This document shows positions 54,927 to 63,771 of a DNA stretch of 64,000 nucleotides, piece after piece. Source of the stretch: Catenulispora sp. GP43 (GTDB lineage Bacteria; Actinomycetota; Actinomycetes; Streptomycetales; Catenulisporaceae); assembly GCF_041260665.1 (NCBI RefSeq), contig NZ_JBGCCT010000043.1, positions 29,522-93,521 of the forward strand, given 5' to 3'. The notes beneath the pieces were generated by a model that saw only the letters and a program-made list of their open reading frames with translations, was not told the DNA's origin and ran no database searches. Position numbers and translations under genes: made by a program. Each line of letters begins with the position of its first letter. The stretch's first letter is position 1.

Positions 54927-55826
54927 ATGCGTGACTGGAACAGGCGCCGTTGTGCGCGTCGGGGGCATGAGACCTACGCACCGGTGGGCTCTGTAATGGA
55001 GACAGAGCTGGCCGCGAGACTTCGGGTGGAGACCGTCCACGGTCCGGCGTGGCGGTGTCTGCGCTGTGGCGACTTCGTCATAGGGGAGCCCGGCAGTAGC
55101 GGGCCGGCGGAGCAGGCACCGATCGTGCCGCGAGGCAAGGCGTTGCGGGACTTGTTCATCCTGCGGCTGCTGGCCGTCGAGCGGGTGATCCGCGGTGTGG
55201 TGATCCTGTTGATCGCCTGGGCGGTGTGGAAGTTCGGCAGCAGCCAGAACGCCGTGCAGCGGCTCTTCGAGTCGGACCTGAGCGCGTTCAAGCCGTTCGC
55301 GAACCACTTCGGGTGGGACGTCGAGCACGCCAGCGTGGTGGAGCGGATCCGCAAGACCTTCGACTACAAGCCGAAGACCATCCACACGGTGGCGCTGCTG
55401 CTCGGGGGCTACGCGCTGCTGGAGACGGTCGAGGGCGTGGGCCTGTGGATGGTCAAACGCTGGGGCGAGTACCTGACGGCGGTCGGCACCTCGATCTTCC
55501 TGCCGCTGGAGATCTGGGACGGCTACAACAAGGTGCACGAGCACAAGTCCTACATCCTGGCGATCTGCACGTTCACGATCAACGTCGGCGCCGTGGTCTA
55601 CCTGCTGATCTCCAAGCGGCTGTTCGGCATCCGCGGCGGCGGCAAGGCGTTCGAGGCGCAGAAGCACGCCGAGGCGCTGCTGACGGTGGAGCTGGCGGCG
55701 TGTCAGGCCGAGATCCCGAGCGCCCGCGTCGACCTGACCGAGACGGTCGTGCTGAACAACCCGCAGCTGCCCGACCCGCATGTGAGCGACCCGCAGCCGG
55801 CTGATCCGGCCCCCGGAGCGCCGTGA
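54927..55826 (+). CDS. DUF2127 family membrane protein
   Basis: 299 residues. N-terminal 60 residues contain two CxxC/CxxxG-like pairs (WRCLRCGDF), then LRDLFILRLLAVERVIRG, and four membrane helices between about 85 and 235 (ILLIAWAVW, VALLLGGYALLETVEGVGLW, YLTAVGTSIFLPLEIWDG). The C-terminal tail is Pro/Asp-rich. This is the DUF2127 arrangement with an added zinc-ribbon-like N-terminus. Function unknown. The -10 box and start match those of the following MarR gene, so both may answer to the same sigma factor. Confidence 0.85.
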   Translation: MRDWNRRRCARRGHETYAPVGSVMETELAARLRVETVHGPAWRCLRCGDFVIGEPGSSGPAEQAPIVPRGKALRDLFILRLLAVERVIRGVVILLIAWAVWKFGSSQNAVQRLFESDLSAFKPFANHFGWDVEHASVVERIRKTFDYKPKTIHTVALLLGGYALLETVEGVGLWMVKRWGEYLTAVGTSIFLPLEIWDGYNKVHEHKSYILAICTFTINVGAVVYLLISKRLFGIRGGGKAFEAQKHAEALLTVELAACQAEIPSARVDLTETVVLNNPQLPDPHVSDPQPADPAPGAP

Positions 55827-55843
55827 CGGCGTAGCTCGTGAAC

Positions 55844-55884
55844 GCTCAGCCCGTCCCCGGCGTCACCGGGCCGGCGGGCTGAGC
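55844..55884. terminator. Terminator after the DUF2127 gene
   Basis: Outer arms GCTCAGCCCG / CGGGCTGAGC (10 bp) enclose an inner CCCGG/CCGGG pair with small unpaired parts. It lies just before the MarR promoter. Confidence 0.8.
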
Positions 55885-55907
55885 CGTTGCGAGTTCAACC
55901 ACTGCCG

Positions 55908-55913
55908 TACGCT
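55908..55913 (+). promoter_or_regulatory. -10 box TACGCT, leaderless MarR gene
   Basis: TACGCT ends 6 nt before the ATG at 55920. Confidence 0.5.
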
Positions 55914-55919
55914 GGGACC

Positions 55920-56417
55920 ATGACCGCCGACGGCACCGACGAACCACCCGGCATCGACGAACCACCCTGGCTCGACGAGACCGAGCAGGCCGTCTGGCGC
56001 CAGTACATCTCGGTGATGCGTCTGCTGCCGGACCGCCTGAGCGCGAGCCTGTCCCGCAGCCACGGCCTGACCCTGATCGACTACGAGGTCCTGGCCCGCC
56101 TGTCCGAGGCCCCGCTGCGCCGCATGCGCATGACGGAGCTCGCCGAGGGCGCGCTGCTCTCGAAGAGCCGCCTGTCGCACCAGATCAGCCGCATGGAGAA
56201 GGACGGCTGGGTCCGCCGCGAACCCTGCGAGACCGACGGCCGCGGCTTCTTCGCGGTGCTCACCGACCAGGGCTGGGACAAGCTGCTGGCGGCTGTGCCG
56301 CTGCACGTGCGCGACGTGCGCGAGGCGTTCGTCACACCGCTGAGCCGGGAGCAGCTGGTCGCGCTGGGCGACGCGCTGGACGTGATCGGGAAGGGTCTGG
56401 AGCAGGGGCGGGGCTGA
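55920..56417 (+). CDS. MarR family transcriptional regulator
   Basis: 165 residues. Acidic/Pro N-terminus of 20 residues, dimer helix (EQAVWRQYISVMRLLPDRLS), then the winged HTH: MRMTELAEGALLSKSRLSHQ (recognition helix), ISRMEKDGWVRREP and wing GRGFFAVLTDQG. Position a few genes after epimerase-thiolase-meaB is close to that of absC in S. coelicolor, a MarR regulator of antibiotic genes; the orthology is inferred from order only. Targets unknown; the MFS operators at 19933-19960 are of the MarR type. Confidence 0.92.
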   Translation: MTADGTDEPPGIDEPPWLDETEQAVWRQYISVMRLLPDRLSASLSRSHGLTLIDYEVLARLSEAPLRRMRMTELAEGALLSKSRLSHQISRMEKDGWVRREPCETDGRGFFAVLTDQGWDKLLAAVPLHVRDVREAFVTPLSREQLVALGDALDVIGKGLEQGRG

Positions 56418-56472
56418 GACGCGGGCTCCGTTCGGAGCAGCGGCTCGACGGGGGACCGTGGGGGACCGGGCG

Positions 56473-56916
56473 ATGGCGGAAAGCTTGCGGGCACAGTCGG
56501 CACGCTGGGCCATGACGATCGCCGGGGCGCTGCTCGCGGTGGTGTCCGCCTGCCTGATCCCCGGCTTGCAGGGCAGGCAGCACGCCGCCGACTTCTTCGA
56601 CGCCGACCACGCCGACCACGCCGACCACGCCGACCAGCTGAGCGTCACCGCGACGGTGACCGGCGTCTCCGGCTCGACGTCCGGCAAGTTCCGGGACACC
56701 CGTGTCGCCGTGACGGCGGACGACGAGCGAGATCGCGAGTACGCCGAGCGTGATCGGCCCCAGGTAGGCCAGGGCGGTGGTGTGCCCCGTGGCCGCCCCC
56801 GGCCTGGTCTTCACGGCGGTGCCTCGGGGTGGTCCTTTGCCGCGGCTTCGAGCCGGGTGATCGCTGCCGGCTTCCACTCGATGTCGTACCTCACGCAGGA
56901 CGCCCGTCAGGCTTGA
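56473..56916 (+). CDS. Uncertain short membrane protein, possibly remnant
   Basis: 147 residues if translated. One hydrophobic helix (about 15-33, MTIAGALLAVVSACLIPG), then Asp-His-Ala repeats from four 9-bp units (56602-56637), and QLSVTATVTGVSGSTSGKF, which looks like the start of an exported domain. After about residue 90 the sequence turns Arg/Gly/Pro-rich and runs antisense into the toxin-antitoxin genes, so the end is probably spurious. Likely a broken gene; low support. Confidence 0.3.
   Translation: MAESLRAQSARWAMTIAGALLAVVSACLIPGLQGRQHAADFFDADHADHADHADQLSVTATVTGVSGSTSGKFRDTRVAVTADDERDREYAERDRPQVGQGGGVPRGRPRPGLHGGASGWSFAAASSRVIAAGFHSMSYLTQDARQA
56602..56637. repeat. Four 9-bp units (GCCGACCAC)
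   Basis: Three exact copies and one with a final G. It lies in the doubtful 56473-56916 frame. Confidence 0.8.
56811..56894 (-). pseudogene. Truncated RelE-type toxin gene
   Basis: GTG at 56894 overlaps the antitoxin stop by GTGA and opens a 27-residue frame that begins RYDIEWKPAAITRLEAAAKD, the beta1-helix1 pattern of RelE/ParE toxins (compare Y-x-V-x-W-x-P-x-A-x-R-x-L). A stop at 56813-56811 ends it, and no RelE-like continuation (core strands, catalytic Arg/Tyr) follows in any frame. It is a toxin remnant next to an intact antitoxin. Confidence 0.6.
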
Positions 56917-57163
56917 GCCCGAATCGAGCCGCGACCTCGGCGTGAGGGACGGAAGGCTCGCCATCGGCTTTGATCCGGTGCGCCTCGGCGATGTCGTACT
57001 CGTCTTCAAGCGTTTGGTAGTAGGCCAGCAATTCGGGGCTTATCACGAAGGCGGCAGGCTTGCCGTGTTGCGTGATCTCGATGACTCTGCCTCCGTGGCG
57101 GGCCTTGTTGACGACCTCTCCGAGGTGGGCACGGGCTTCGGTCACGGTGTAGGTGTCAGCCAT
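56891..57163 (-). CDS. Phd/YefM family antitoxin
   Basis: 90 residues from the ATG at 57163. MADTYTVTEARAHLGEVVNK and RVIEITQHGKPAAFVISPEL are the Phd/YefM DNA-binding fold; the C-terminal half (YQTLEDEYDIAEAHRIKADG) is the toxin-binding helix. It would autoregulate its promoter, which lies in the 115-bp gap shared with the divergent MFS gene. Its toxin partner is truncated, so the antitoxin is now an orphan. Confidence 0.88.
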   Translation of the reverse strand: MADTYTVTEARAHLGEVVNKARHGGRVIEITQHGKPAAFVISPELLAYYQTLEDEYDIAEAHRIKADGEPSVPHAEVAARFGLKPDGRPA

Positions 57164-57278
57164 GTACAAATCCCACACTTTGAAGGATTGGTTCGAGCTG
57201 AAAGCTGCCTGCGCTCACCCTGATGGGCTACTACTGCCGCCTTCCAACCACGACATGGCAATCGTCCTCTGAGCCGGC

Positions 57279-58856
57279 GTGCTCACCCGTCCCGACTTGC
57301 AGCCCCCCACCACCACTGTCACCGTGACCACTGTGAGCACCGCTGCGGACGGCCCCGACCTCGACGAGCGCCCCGAAGCGCATTCGAGCATCCCGGGCAT
57401 CGCCGGGCTCTCCGAGCAGCGCAAGAACCGCGCGCTCGCGGTGTGCCTGCTCGTCGGCTTCATGACGCTGCTGGACGTCTCCATCGTCAACGTCGCGCTG
57501 CCCTCGATGCAGAAGGGCCTGTCCGCCACGCCCGCCGACCTGTCGTGGGTGGTCTCGGGGTACGCGCTGACCTTCGGGCTGGTCCTGGTGCCCTCGGGTG
57601 TCTTCGGGGACATGGTCGGGCGGCGGACCGCGTTCCTGGTGGGGCTGGCCGCGTTCACGGTGGCGTCGGGGTTGTGCGGGATCGCGCCGGGGGCGGCGTT
57701 CCTGGTGGTGGCGCGGCTGGTGCAGGGGCTGGCGTCGGGGATCCTGGGGCCGCAGATCTCCGGGCTGATCCAGGAGATGTTCAGCGGGGCGGCCCGGGCG
57801 CGGGCCTTCGGGTACTTCGGGGCGATTGTGGGGCTGGCCACGGCGGTCGGGCCGCTGGTCGGCGGGCTGTTGATCGCCGCCGGCGGGGAGGAGCACGGCT
57901 GGCGCTGGGTGTTCTTCGTGAACCTGCCGATCGGGGTCGTGGCGTTCGTGCTCGCGCTGCGGCTGATCCCCGGATGCGTCGGGTGCGGCAAGGACTTGGC
58001 GAAGGGACGCATCGACTGGGTCGGCGTGCTGCTCCTCGGCGCGTCCGTCGTCGCGATCATGCTGCCGCTGGTGCAGCAGCAGCAGTGGACGGGCCGCGGC
58101 AAGTGGTGGCTGGTGGTGCTCGGCGTGCTGCTGATCATCGCCTTCGCGCAGTGGGAGCGCAGGGTCGCGGCCTCCGGGCACACGCCGCTGGTCCCGCCCG
58201 CCCTGATCCGCATCCGCTCCTACACCCGCGGCAGCGTGCTCGGCCTGCTCTACTTCGCCGGCTTCACCACCATCTTCTTCATCTTCACGCTCTTCGTGCA
58301 GAACGGCCTGCACTACAGCGCCCTGGAAGCGGGCCTGGCCACCACCCCCTTCGCCATCGGCTCCGCGGTCAGCGCCACCCTCGGCGGACGCCTGGTCGGC
58401 AAGCACGGCCGCCCGCTGGTCATCCTCGGCCTCGTCCTGGTGGCGCTGGGCACCGCGGCCGCGATCCTGGTCGTGCACTGGGTCGACGGACGCGGCGCGG
58501 GGGTGGCCACGGCCGGCCCGCTGCTGGTCGCCGGCGTGGGCTCCGGCCTGGTCATCGCGCCCAACCTCGCGCTGTCCCTGTCGGAGGTCCCGGTGAGCCG
58601 GGCCGGAACCGCCGGCGGCGTCATGCAGACCGCGCAGCGCCTGGGCTCCGCGCTCGGCATCGCCTGCGTCGGCGCGGTGTTCTTCTCCCGCGTCAGCCAG
58701 GGCAAGGGCTTCGCCAACGCCTTCCAGGCCGGTGCGGTCGTGGCGATCTGCTTCGAGGTCGCCGCGCTGGTCGTCGGGATCGCCGACTGGCGCAGCCGCA
58801 AGGCCGAGCCCGGCACGCCGGAGGCACCGAGCAGGCCCCGGGCGACCGAGGGCTGA
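57279..58856 (+). CDS. MFS drug exporter, EmrB/QacA (DHA2) family
   Basis: 525 residues, 14 membrane helices. Motif C region GFMTLLDVSIVNVALPSM in helix 1 with the Asp pair typical of DHA2, GVFGDMVGRRTAFLVG (motif A) in loop 2-3, and WRWVFFVNLPIGVVAF in helix 6. Exports drugs or metabolites by proton antiport. The GTG at 57279 is uncertain; a later start at about 57324 is possible. Only 13 nt separate it from the serine hydrolase gene, so the two are an operon. Confidence 0.92.
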   Translation: MLTRPDLQPPTTTVTVTTVSTAADGPDLDERPEAHSSIPGIAGLSEQRKNRALAVCLLVGFMTLLDVSIVNVALPSMQKGLSATPADLSWVVSGYALTFGLVLVPSGVFGDMVGRRTAFLVGLAAFTVASGLCGIAPGAAFLVVARLVQGLASGILGPQISGLIQEMFSGAARARAFGYFGAIVGLATAVGPLVGGLLIAAGGEEHGWRWVFFVNLPIGVVAFVLALRLIPGCVGCGKDLAKGRIDWVGVLLLGASVVAIMLPLVQQQQWTGRGKWWLVVLGVLLIIAFAQWERRVAASGHTPLVPPALIRIRSYTRGSVLGLLYFAGFTTIFFIFTLFVQNGLHYSALEAGLATTPFAIGSAVSATLGGRLVGKHGRPLVILGLVLVALGTAAAILVVHWVDGRGAGVATAGPLLVAGVGSGLVIAPNLALSLSEVPVSRAGTAGGVMQTAQRLGSALGIACVGAVFFSRVSQGKGFANAFQAGAVVAICFEVAALVVGIADWRSRKAEPGTPEAPSRPRATEG

Positions 58857-58869
58857 GGAGGCTTATGCG

Positions 58870-60057
58870 ATGACCGAGGACGCCCTGAACCACATCGCCG
58901 CCCTGAACCGCATCACCGCCCTGAACCACATCGCCGCGCTGGTTCGCGACCGCCCCGGACAGGCGCAGCTGTACGTCCTGCACCATGGAGCCCCGATCCT
59001 CGACCTGAGCGTGCGCTGCCGGCCCGACACCCCGTTCCTGTTGTGGTCCACCGGAAAACCGTTCACCGCGATGGCCGTCCACCTGCTCGCCGAACGCGGC
59101 CGGCTCGACCTCGACGCCCCGATCGCAGAGCACTGGCCCGAATACGGCCGCGCCGGCAAGGAATCCGCGACCCCCCGCCACGCGCTCACCCACGCCACCG
59201 GCGCGCCGCTGTCGACTCGGCACGTCGTCGGCGACGCGCTGATCATGCACGACTGGGACCGGTCGGTGCGGGCGGCCGCCGCGGCCACGGCGAAGCGCGA
59301 GCCGGGCCAGTCCTCGGCGTACCACATCCTCAGCCAGGGCTTCATCCTCGGCGAACTCGTCCAGCGCGTCACCGGCACCCCGCTCGCCGAGTACCTGAGC
59401 ACGCAGATCCTCGCCCCGGCCGGACTGCACGACACCTCGCTCGGCCTGCCGCCCGGACGCTGGGAAGCGCGGGCGGAACTGAAACCGGCGAGGGCGCCGA
59501 GAACCCCCTTCCCCGACCGGCTGAAGGTGGCCCGCTTCGCCCAGAAATCCGTGCGAACCGCGCCGATCCCGGCCGCGACGGTCCACTCCACGGCGCGCGA
59601 CGTGGCCCGGTTCTTCCAGCTCCTGCTGGACGGCGGCAGCATCGACGGCGTCACCGTGTTCGCGCCGGAAACCGTGCGCTCGGCCCGGAACCCCGCGCGC
59701 TTCCCCACCACCGGCGGCGGCACCCATCGCGACCCGATCATCGGCCACGCCGTCCGCTGGGCCCACGGCTTCCAACTCGGGTGGGGCGATCAGCCGATCC
59801 AGACCGCGAAGCCCTTCGGCACCACGGCCGGCGAGGAGGTCTTCGGCCACAACGGCAGCAACTACTGCAACGCCTGGGCCGACCCGGACCACGGACTCGT
59901 CTTCGCGTACCTGTCGAGCCACATGGCCCCGCGCGGCCCGGCGCTCGCCTGGCAGACCGAGCTCAGCGACCTGGTGCGCGCGGCCGTCAGCGAGGCCGTC
60001 AGCGAGGCCGGAGTGCTCAGGGCAGCCGGCCCGGCCGAGCCTGGGTCCGCTTCCTGA
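58870..60057 (+). CDS. Serine hydrolase, beta-lactamase/esterase class C fold
   Basis: 395 residues, no signal peptide. SxxK motif STGK (Ser60-Lys63) in FLLWSTGKPFTAM, Tyr of the second motif in SSAYHILSQG, and C-terminal GHNGSNYCNAWADPDHGLVF in place of the KTG box. These fit the EstB/class C group of esterases and peptidases. AGGAGG lies 8 nt before the ATG. The first 24 residues come from three 18-bp repeats (58882-58935). The last 41 bp overlap the convergent membrane-protein gene. Confidence 0.9.
   Translation: MTEDALNHIAALNRITALNHIAALVRDRPGQAQLYVLHHGAPILDLSVRCRPDTPFLLWSTGKPFTAMAVHLLAERGRLDLDAPIAEHWPEYGRAGKESATPRHALTHATGAPLSTRHVVGDALIMHDWDRSVRAAAAATAKREPGQSSAYHILSQGFILGELVQRVTGTPLAEYLSTQILAPAGLHDTSLGLPPGRWEARAELKPARAPRTPFPDRLKVARFAQKSVRTAPIPAATVHSTARDVARFFQLLLDGGSIDGVTVFAPETVRSARNPARFPTTGGGTHRDPIIGHAVRWAHGFQLGWGDQPIQTAKPFGTTAGEEVFGHNGSNYCNAWADPDHGLVFAYLSSHMAPRGPALAWQTELSDLVRAAVSEAVSEAGVLRAAGPAEPGSAS
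58882..58935 (+). repeat. Three 18-bp units at the 5' end of the serine hydrolase gene
   Basis: GCCCTGAACCACATCGCC, a copy with two changes, and an exact third copy. They encode Ala-Leu-Asn-His/Arg-Ile-Ala/Thr, an added N-terminal helix. Confidence 0.9.
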
Positions 60058-60871
60058 CCGCCCTGGCGTTGGCCCGCGACCCGACGACGAAGGGCTGCTG
60101 CTCGGAATACGTGGCCACCCAAGGGACGAACGGCCACGCCGCCGACAGCGCCAGCACCGCGACCCCGGCCAGCCCGAGCGCGGTGACCGCGTAGGAGGCC
60201 CGCACGATCGCGGCCAGCGTCGTGCCCAGCGCCAGCACCACCAGCGTCCAATCCGGGATCCGGTTGCGCCGCAGGTTGATCGCGACGCGGTCGTGCAGGA
60301 GCCTGCGGATCAGCGACCGGCCGAACAGAGACGCCGCGATCAGGCACAGCGCGACCTGCGACACGTCGTCGAGGACGATGTGGTGCGGGTTCTCGTCCGC
60401 GTCATGGGTGGAGCCGTGGAAGGTGAACCGGGTGATCTGGTCGCGCCAGACCAGCACCGGCAGGGTGTCGCCGTCGTAGACCGAGTCGGTCAGGTCCTGC
60501 GAGGAGCTCAGCGTGACCGTCTCGCCGTGGCCGGTCACCGGGTACACGTAGGCCTTGGTGGTGTAGCCGTGGGCGTTCTTGCCGGTGTTCTTCGAGGCGT
60601 AGACATAGCCGATGTCGGCGGTGGTGCGCAGGACACACGTCTGAGTCTGTACAGCCTGGGCGGCACAGTACGGCGCCTTGTCGTAAGCCGCGAGGTTCCC
60701 CTGGTCCGAAACGAGCCGCACCGCCCCGATGACCGCGAAGACCGCCGTGGTCACCGCGATCCCCGCGGTGATCAGCCGGCCGATCCAGCTGTTGATCCGG
60801 GCCCTGCGTCGCCGCCTCGCGGTTCGCCCCGGCAGGTCCACCATGTCCAACGTCCGCCCCGTTTTCCCCAC
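60017..60871 (-). CDS. Membrane protein of unknown function
   Basis: About 284 residues. Basic N-terminus (RTARRRRRARINSWIGRL), helix 1 (about 30-50), an exported-looking loop of about 100 residues with paired Cys (DKAPYCAAQAVQTQTCVLR), then three helices (about 165-250) and a basic tail (ANARAVRKRTQARPGRLP). Somewhat like DUF3592-type proteins but not assigned. The GTG at 60871 has TATCAT 7 nt upstream; alternatives are 60889 and 60844. Its 3' end overlaps the serine hydrolase gene by 41 bp. Confidence 0.7.
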   Translation of the reverse strand: MGKTGRTLDMVDLPGRTARRRRRARINSWIGRLITAGIAVTTAVFAVIGAVRLVSDQGNLAAYDKAPYCAAQAVQTQTCVLRTTADIGYVYASKNTGKNAHGYTTKAYVYPVTGHGETVTLSSSQDLTDSVYDGDTLPVLVWRDQITRFTFHGSTHDADENPHHIVLDDVSQVALCLIAASLFGRSLIRRLLHDRVAINLRRNRIPDWTLVVLALGTTLAAIVRASYAVTALGLAGVAVLALSAAWPFVPWVATYSEQQPFVVGSRANARAVRKRTQARPGRLP

Positions 60872-61035
60872 GGGCCAGATGATACGCACAGGTCACGGGG
60901 ACCGGACCCGGACCCGGACTCGGCGCGCGCCGTCCACTTCCCGGACGCGACTGGAGCGATAGAGTCCACAGTGCGAGAATGAACGTCTCAAGCCGAGTGA
61001 ACAGTCTTCCTGTGTGATACGGATCGGAGCAGCGC

Positions 61036-62889
61036 ATGCCAGCCCTGCGGTCGCGCACCAGCACCCACGGACGCAACATGGCGGGGGCGCGCGCGCTTTG
61101 GCGGGCCACCGGCATGGGGGACGACGACTTCGGCAAACCGATCGTCGCGGTCGCCAACTCCTTCACCCAGTTCGTCCCGGGCCACGTCCACCTGCGCAAC
61201 GTCGGCGAGATCGTGGCCGAGGCGGTCAAGTCCTCCGGCGGTGTGGCCAAGGAGTTCAACACCATCGCCGTGGACGACGGCATCGCCATGGGCCACGCCG
61301 GCATGCTTTACTCGCTGCCCAGCCGCGAGCTGATCGCCGACGCGGTGGAGTACATGGTGAACGCGCACTGCGCCGACGCGCTGGTGTGCATCTCCAACTG
61401 CGACAAGATCACGCCCGGCATGCTGATGGCCGCGCTGCGCCTGAACGTCCCGACCGTGTTCGTCTCCGGCGGCCCGATGGAGGCCGGCAAGACCACGGCC
61501 ATCGAGGGCGTGGTGCACTCCAAGATCGACCTGATCGACGCGATGATCGCCTCGGCCAACGACTCCGTCTCCGACGAGCAGCTCGACGGCATCGAGCGCT
61601 CCGCCTGCCCCACGTGCGGCTCCTGTTCGGGCATGTTCACCGCCAACTCGATGAACTGCCTGGTGGAAGCGTTGGGGCTGGGCCTGCCCGGCAACGGTTC
61701 GGTGCTGGCCACCCACGAGGCCCGGCGGCAGCTGTTCGAGCGCGCCGGCAGCACGGTGGTCGAGCTGGCCCGGCGCTACTACGAGGGGGACGACGAGTCC
61801 GTCCTGCCGCGCGCGATCGCCACCCCGGCGGCGTTCGGCAACGCCATGGCCCTGGACGTGGCCATGGGCGGCTCCACCAACACCGTGCTGCACCTGCTGG
61901 CGGCCGCGCAGGAGGCCGGCGTCGGCTTCGGGCTCAAGGACATCGACCACGTCTCGCGCCGCGTGCCGTGCGTGTCCAAGGTCGCGCCGAGCAGCCAGTT
62001 CCACATGGAGGACGTGCACCGCGCCGGCGGCATCCCGGCGATCCTCGGCGAGCTGAACCGCGGCGGGCTGCTGGACCGCGAGGTGCACGCGGTGCACGCC
62101 CCGACCCTGCAGACCTGGCTGGACGAGTGGGACGTGCGCGGCGGCAAGGCCTCCGAGGCCGCGATCGAGCTGTACCACGCGGCTCCCGGGGGCGTGCGCA
62201 CCGTCGAGCCGTTCTCGACGGCGAACCGCTGGGCGAGCCTGGACACCGACGCGGAGAACGGCTGCATCCGCGACCTGGCGCACGCCTACACCAAGGACGG
62301 CGGCCTGGCGGTGCTGTGGGGCAACCTGGCGACCGACGGCGCGATCGTGAAGACCGCCGGCGTGGACGAGAAGATCTGGGAGTTCGCCGGTCCCGCGCGG
62401 GTCTTCGAGTCGCAGGACGACGCGGTCGAGGCGATCCTGGCGAAGAAGATCGTCGCCGGCGACGTCATCGTGATCCGCTACGAGGGCCCCAAGGGTGGCC
62501 CCGGCATGCAGGAGATGCTGTACCCGACGGCGTTTCTCAAGGGCACGGGCCTGGGCGCCAAGTGCGCGCTGGTCACCGACGGCCGCTTCTCCGGCGGCAC
62601 CTCGGGCCTGTCCATCGGCCACATCTCCCCGGAGGCGGCCGGCGGCGGCGTCATCGCGCTGGTCGAGGAGGGTGACATGGTCAAGATCGACATCGCCACC
62701 CGCACCCTGCACCTGGACGTCGACCCCGAAGTGCTGGAGGAGCGCCGCGCCAAGCTGCTCGCGGACCTCGGCGGCTACCGGCCGCGCGAGCGCGACCGGC
62801 AGGTCTCGGTCGCTCTGCGCGCCTATGCCGCCCTGGCCTCCAGCGCGGCCACCGGCGGCGTGCGCGACCTCGGCCAAATCGGCAAGTAG
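61036..62889 (+). CDS. ilvD: Dihydroxy-acid dehydratase
   Basis: 617 residues. Removes water from 2,3-dihydroxy-isovalerate and 2,3-dihydroxy-3-methylvalerate in valine, leucine and isoleucine synthesis. Fe-S cluster cysteines are in [11 protein letters not shown] and [18 protein letters not shown]. The C-terminal barrel has [20 protein letters not shown] (first 20 residues) and [20 protein letters not shown]. Length and motifs match the long E. coli-like IlvD. GGAG precedes the ATG. An F420-type oxidoreductase gene follows after 2 nt. Confidence 0.96.
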   Translation: MPALRSRTSTHGRNMAGARALWRATGMGDDDFGKPIVAVANSFTQFVPGHVHLRNVGEIVAEAVKSSGGVAKEFNTIAVDDGIAMGHAGMLYSLPSRELIADAVEYMVNAHCADALVCISNCDKITPGMLMAALRLNVPTVFVSGGPMEAGKTTAIEGVVHSKIDLIDAMIASANDSVSDEQLDGIERSACPTCGSCSGMFTANSMNCLVEALGLGLPGNGSVLATHEARRQLFERAGSTVVELARRYYEGDDESVLPRAIATPAAFGNAMALDVAMGGSTNTVLHLLAAAQEAGVGFGLKDIDHVSRRVPCVSKVAPSSQFHMEDVHRAGGIPAILGELNRGGLLDREVHAVHAPTLQTWLDEWDVRGGKASEAAIELYHAAPGGVRTVEPFSTANRWASLDTDAENGCIRDLAHAYTKDGGLAVLWGNLATDGAIVKTAGVDEKIWEFAGPARVFESQDDAVEAILAKKIVAGDVIVIRYEGPKGGPGMQEMLYPTAFLKGTGLGAKCALVTDGRFSGGTSGLSIGHISPEAAGGGVIALVEEGDMVKIDIATRTLHLDVDPEVLEERRAKLLADLGGYRPRERDRQVSVALRAYAALASSAATGGVRDLGQIGK

Positions 62890-62891
62890 CC

Positions 62892-63767
62892 GTGACCCAG
62901 CACCCGTTACGGATCGGCGCGAAGCTGGTCCCGCAAGGCACCTCCATCGCCGCGCTGCGCGCCTTCTGGCGCCTGGCCGACGAATCAGGGTTCGACCACC
63001 TGTGGGTCTACGACCACCTGGCCGGGGTCGGCAACGCCGCGACGGTGGCCGAGCCGGACCCGGCGATCGACCTGTTCGACGGCTGGTCGCTGCTGGCCGC
63101 CATGGCCTCCGAGACCCGGAACGCCCGGATCGGCTGCATGGTGACCGCGAACTCGCTGCGCCATCCGGCGGTGCTGGCCAAGATCGCCACCACGGTCGAC
63201 CACCTGTCCGGCGGCCGCCTGGAGTTCGGCATCGGCGCCGGCTGGGCCGAGTACGAGCACCGGATGCTCGACATCGCGCTTGGTGGTCCGGGGCATCGAA
63301 TCGACAAGCTCCGCGAATCACTGACGATCATCAAGGCCCTGTGGTCTCCGGAGAAGTTCATCGACTTCTTCGGGGACTACTACACGGTGGAGAAGGCCGT
63401 CCACGCGCCCAAGCCGGTCCAGAGCCCGCACCCGCCGATCTGGCTCGGCGGCACCGGCGAGAAGCGGATGCTGAAGTTGGTCGCCGAGCAGGCGGACGTC
63501 TGGAACACCGTGAACCACGACGGCGTCGACGAGGCCGCGCGGCTGTCGGGCGTGCTGGACCGCTGGTGCGCCGAGGTCGGCCGCGATCCGGGGGAGATCC
63601 GGCGCTCGGTGCAGCTGCGGCCGGACCCGCGCCGGGTGGTGGACGACGTCGCGCCGTGGCTGGACGCCGGCTTCACCGAGATCGTGCTGTTCTTCTCACC
63701 GGAGCAGCCGCTCGCCGACCTGGAGAAGGTCGCCGCGCGGCTGCCGATGATCCGTACCCTTATTTAG
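62892..63767 (+). CDS. LLM class F420-dependent oxidoreductase
   Basis: 291 residues. LADESGFDHLWVYDHL near the start, NARIGCMVTANSLRHPAVLA, LEFGIGAGWAEYEHRMLDIA and PPIWLGGTGEKRMLKLVAEQ are the F420-type luciferase-like landmarks. The GTG lies 2 nt after the ilvD stop, so they share a transcript. Substrate unknown; no obvious link to branched-chain amino acids. It converges on the partial secreted-protein gene with 4 bp between stops. Confidence 0.9.
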   Translation: MTQHPLRIGAKLVPQGTSIAALRAFWRLADESGFDHLWVYDHLAGVGNAATVAEPDPAIDLFDGWSLLAAMASETRNARIGCMVTANSLRHPAVLAKIATTVDHLSGGRLEFGIGAGWAEYEHRMLDIALGGPGHRIDKLRESLTIIKALWSPEKFIDFFGDYYTVEKAVHAPKPVQSPHPPIWLGGTGEKRMLKLVAEQADVWNTVNHDGVDEAARLSGVLDRWCAEVGRDPGEIRRSVQLRPDPRRVVDDVAPWLDAGFTEIVLFFSPEQPLADLEKVAARLPMIRTLI

Positions 63768-63771
63768 GGCG

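Noticed and set aside
56332..57009. Minus-strand frame of 225 codons in the toxin-antitoxin region
   Set aside because: It runs through the antitoxin gene in another frame and has no family features. Only a short hydrophobic stretch is notable, and the YefM/RelE signals are clearer.
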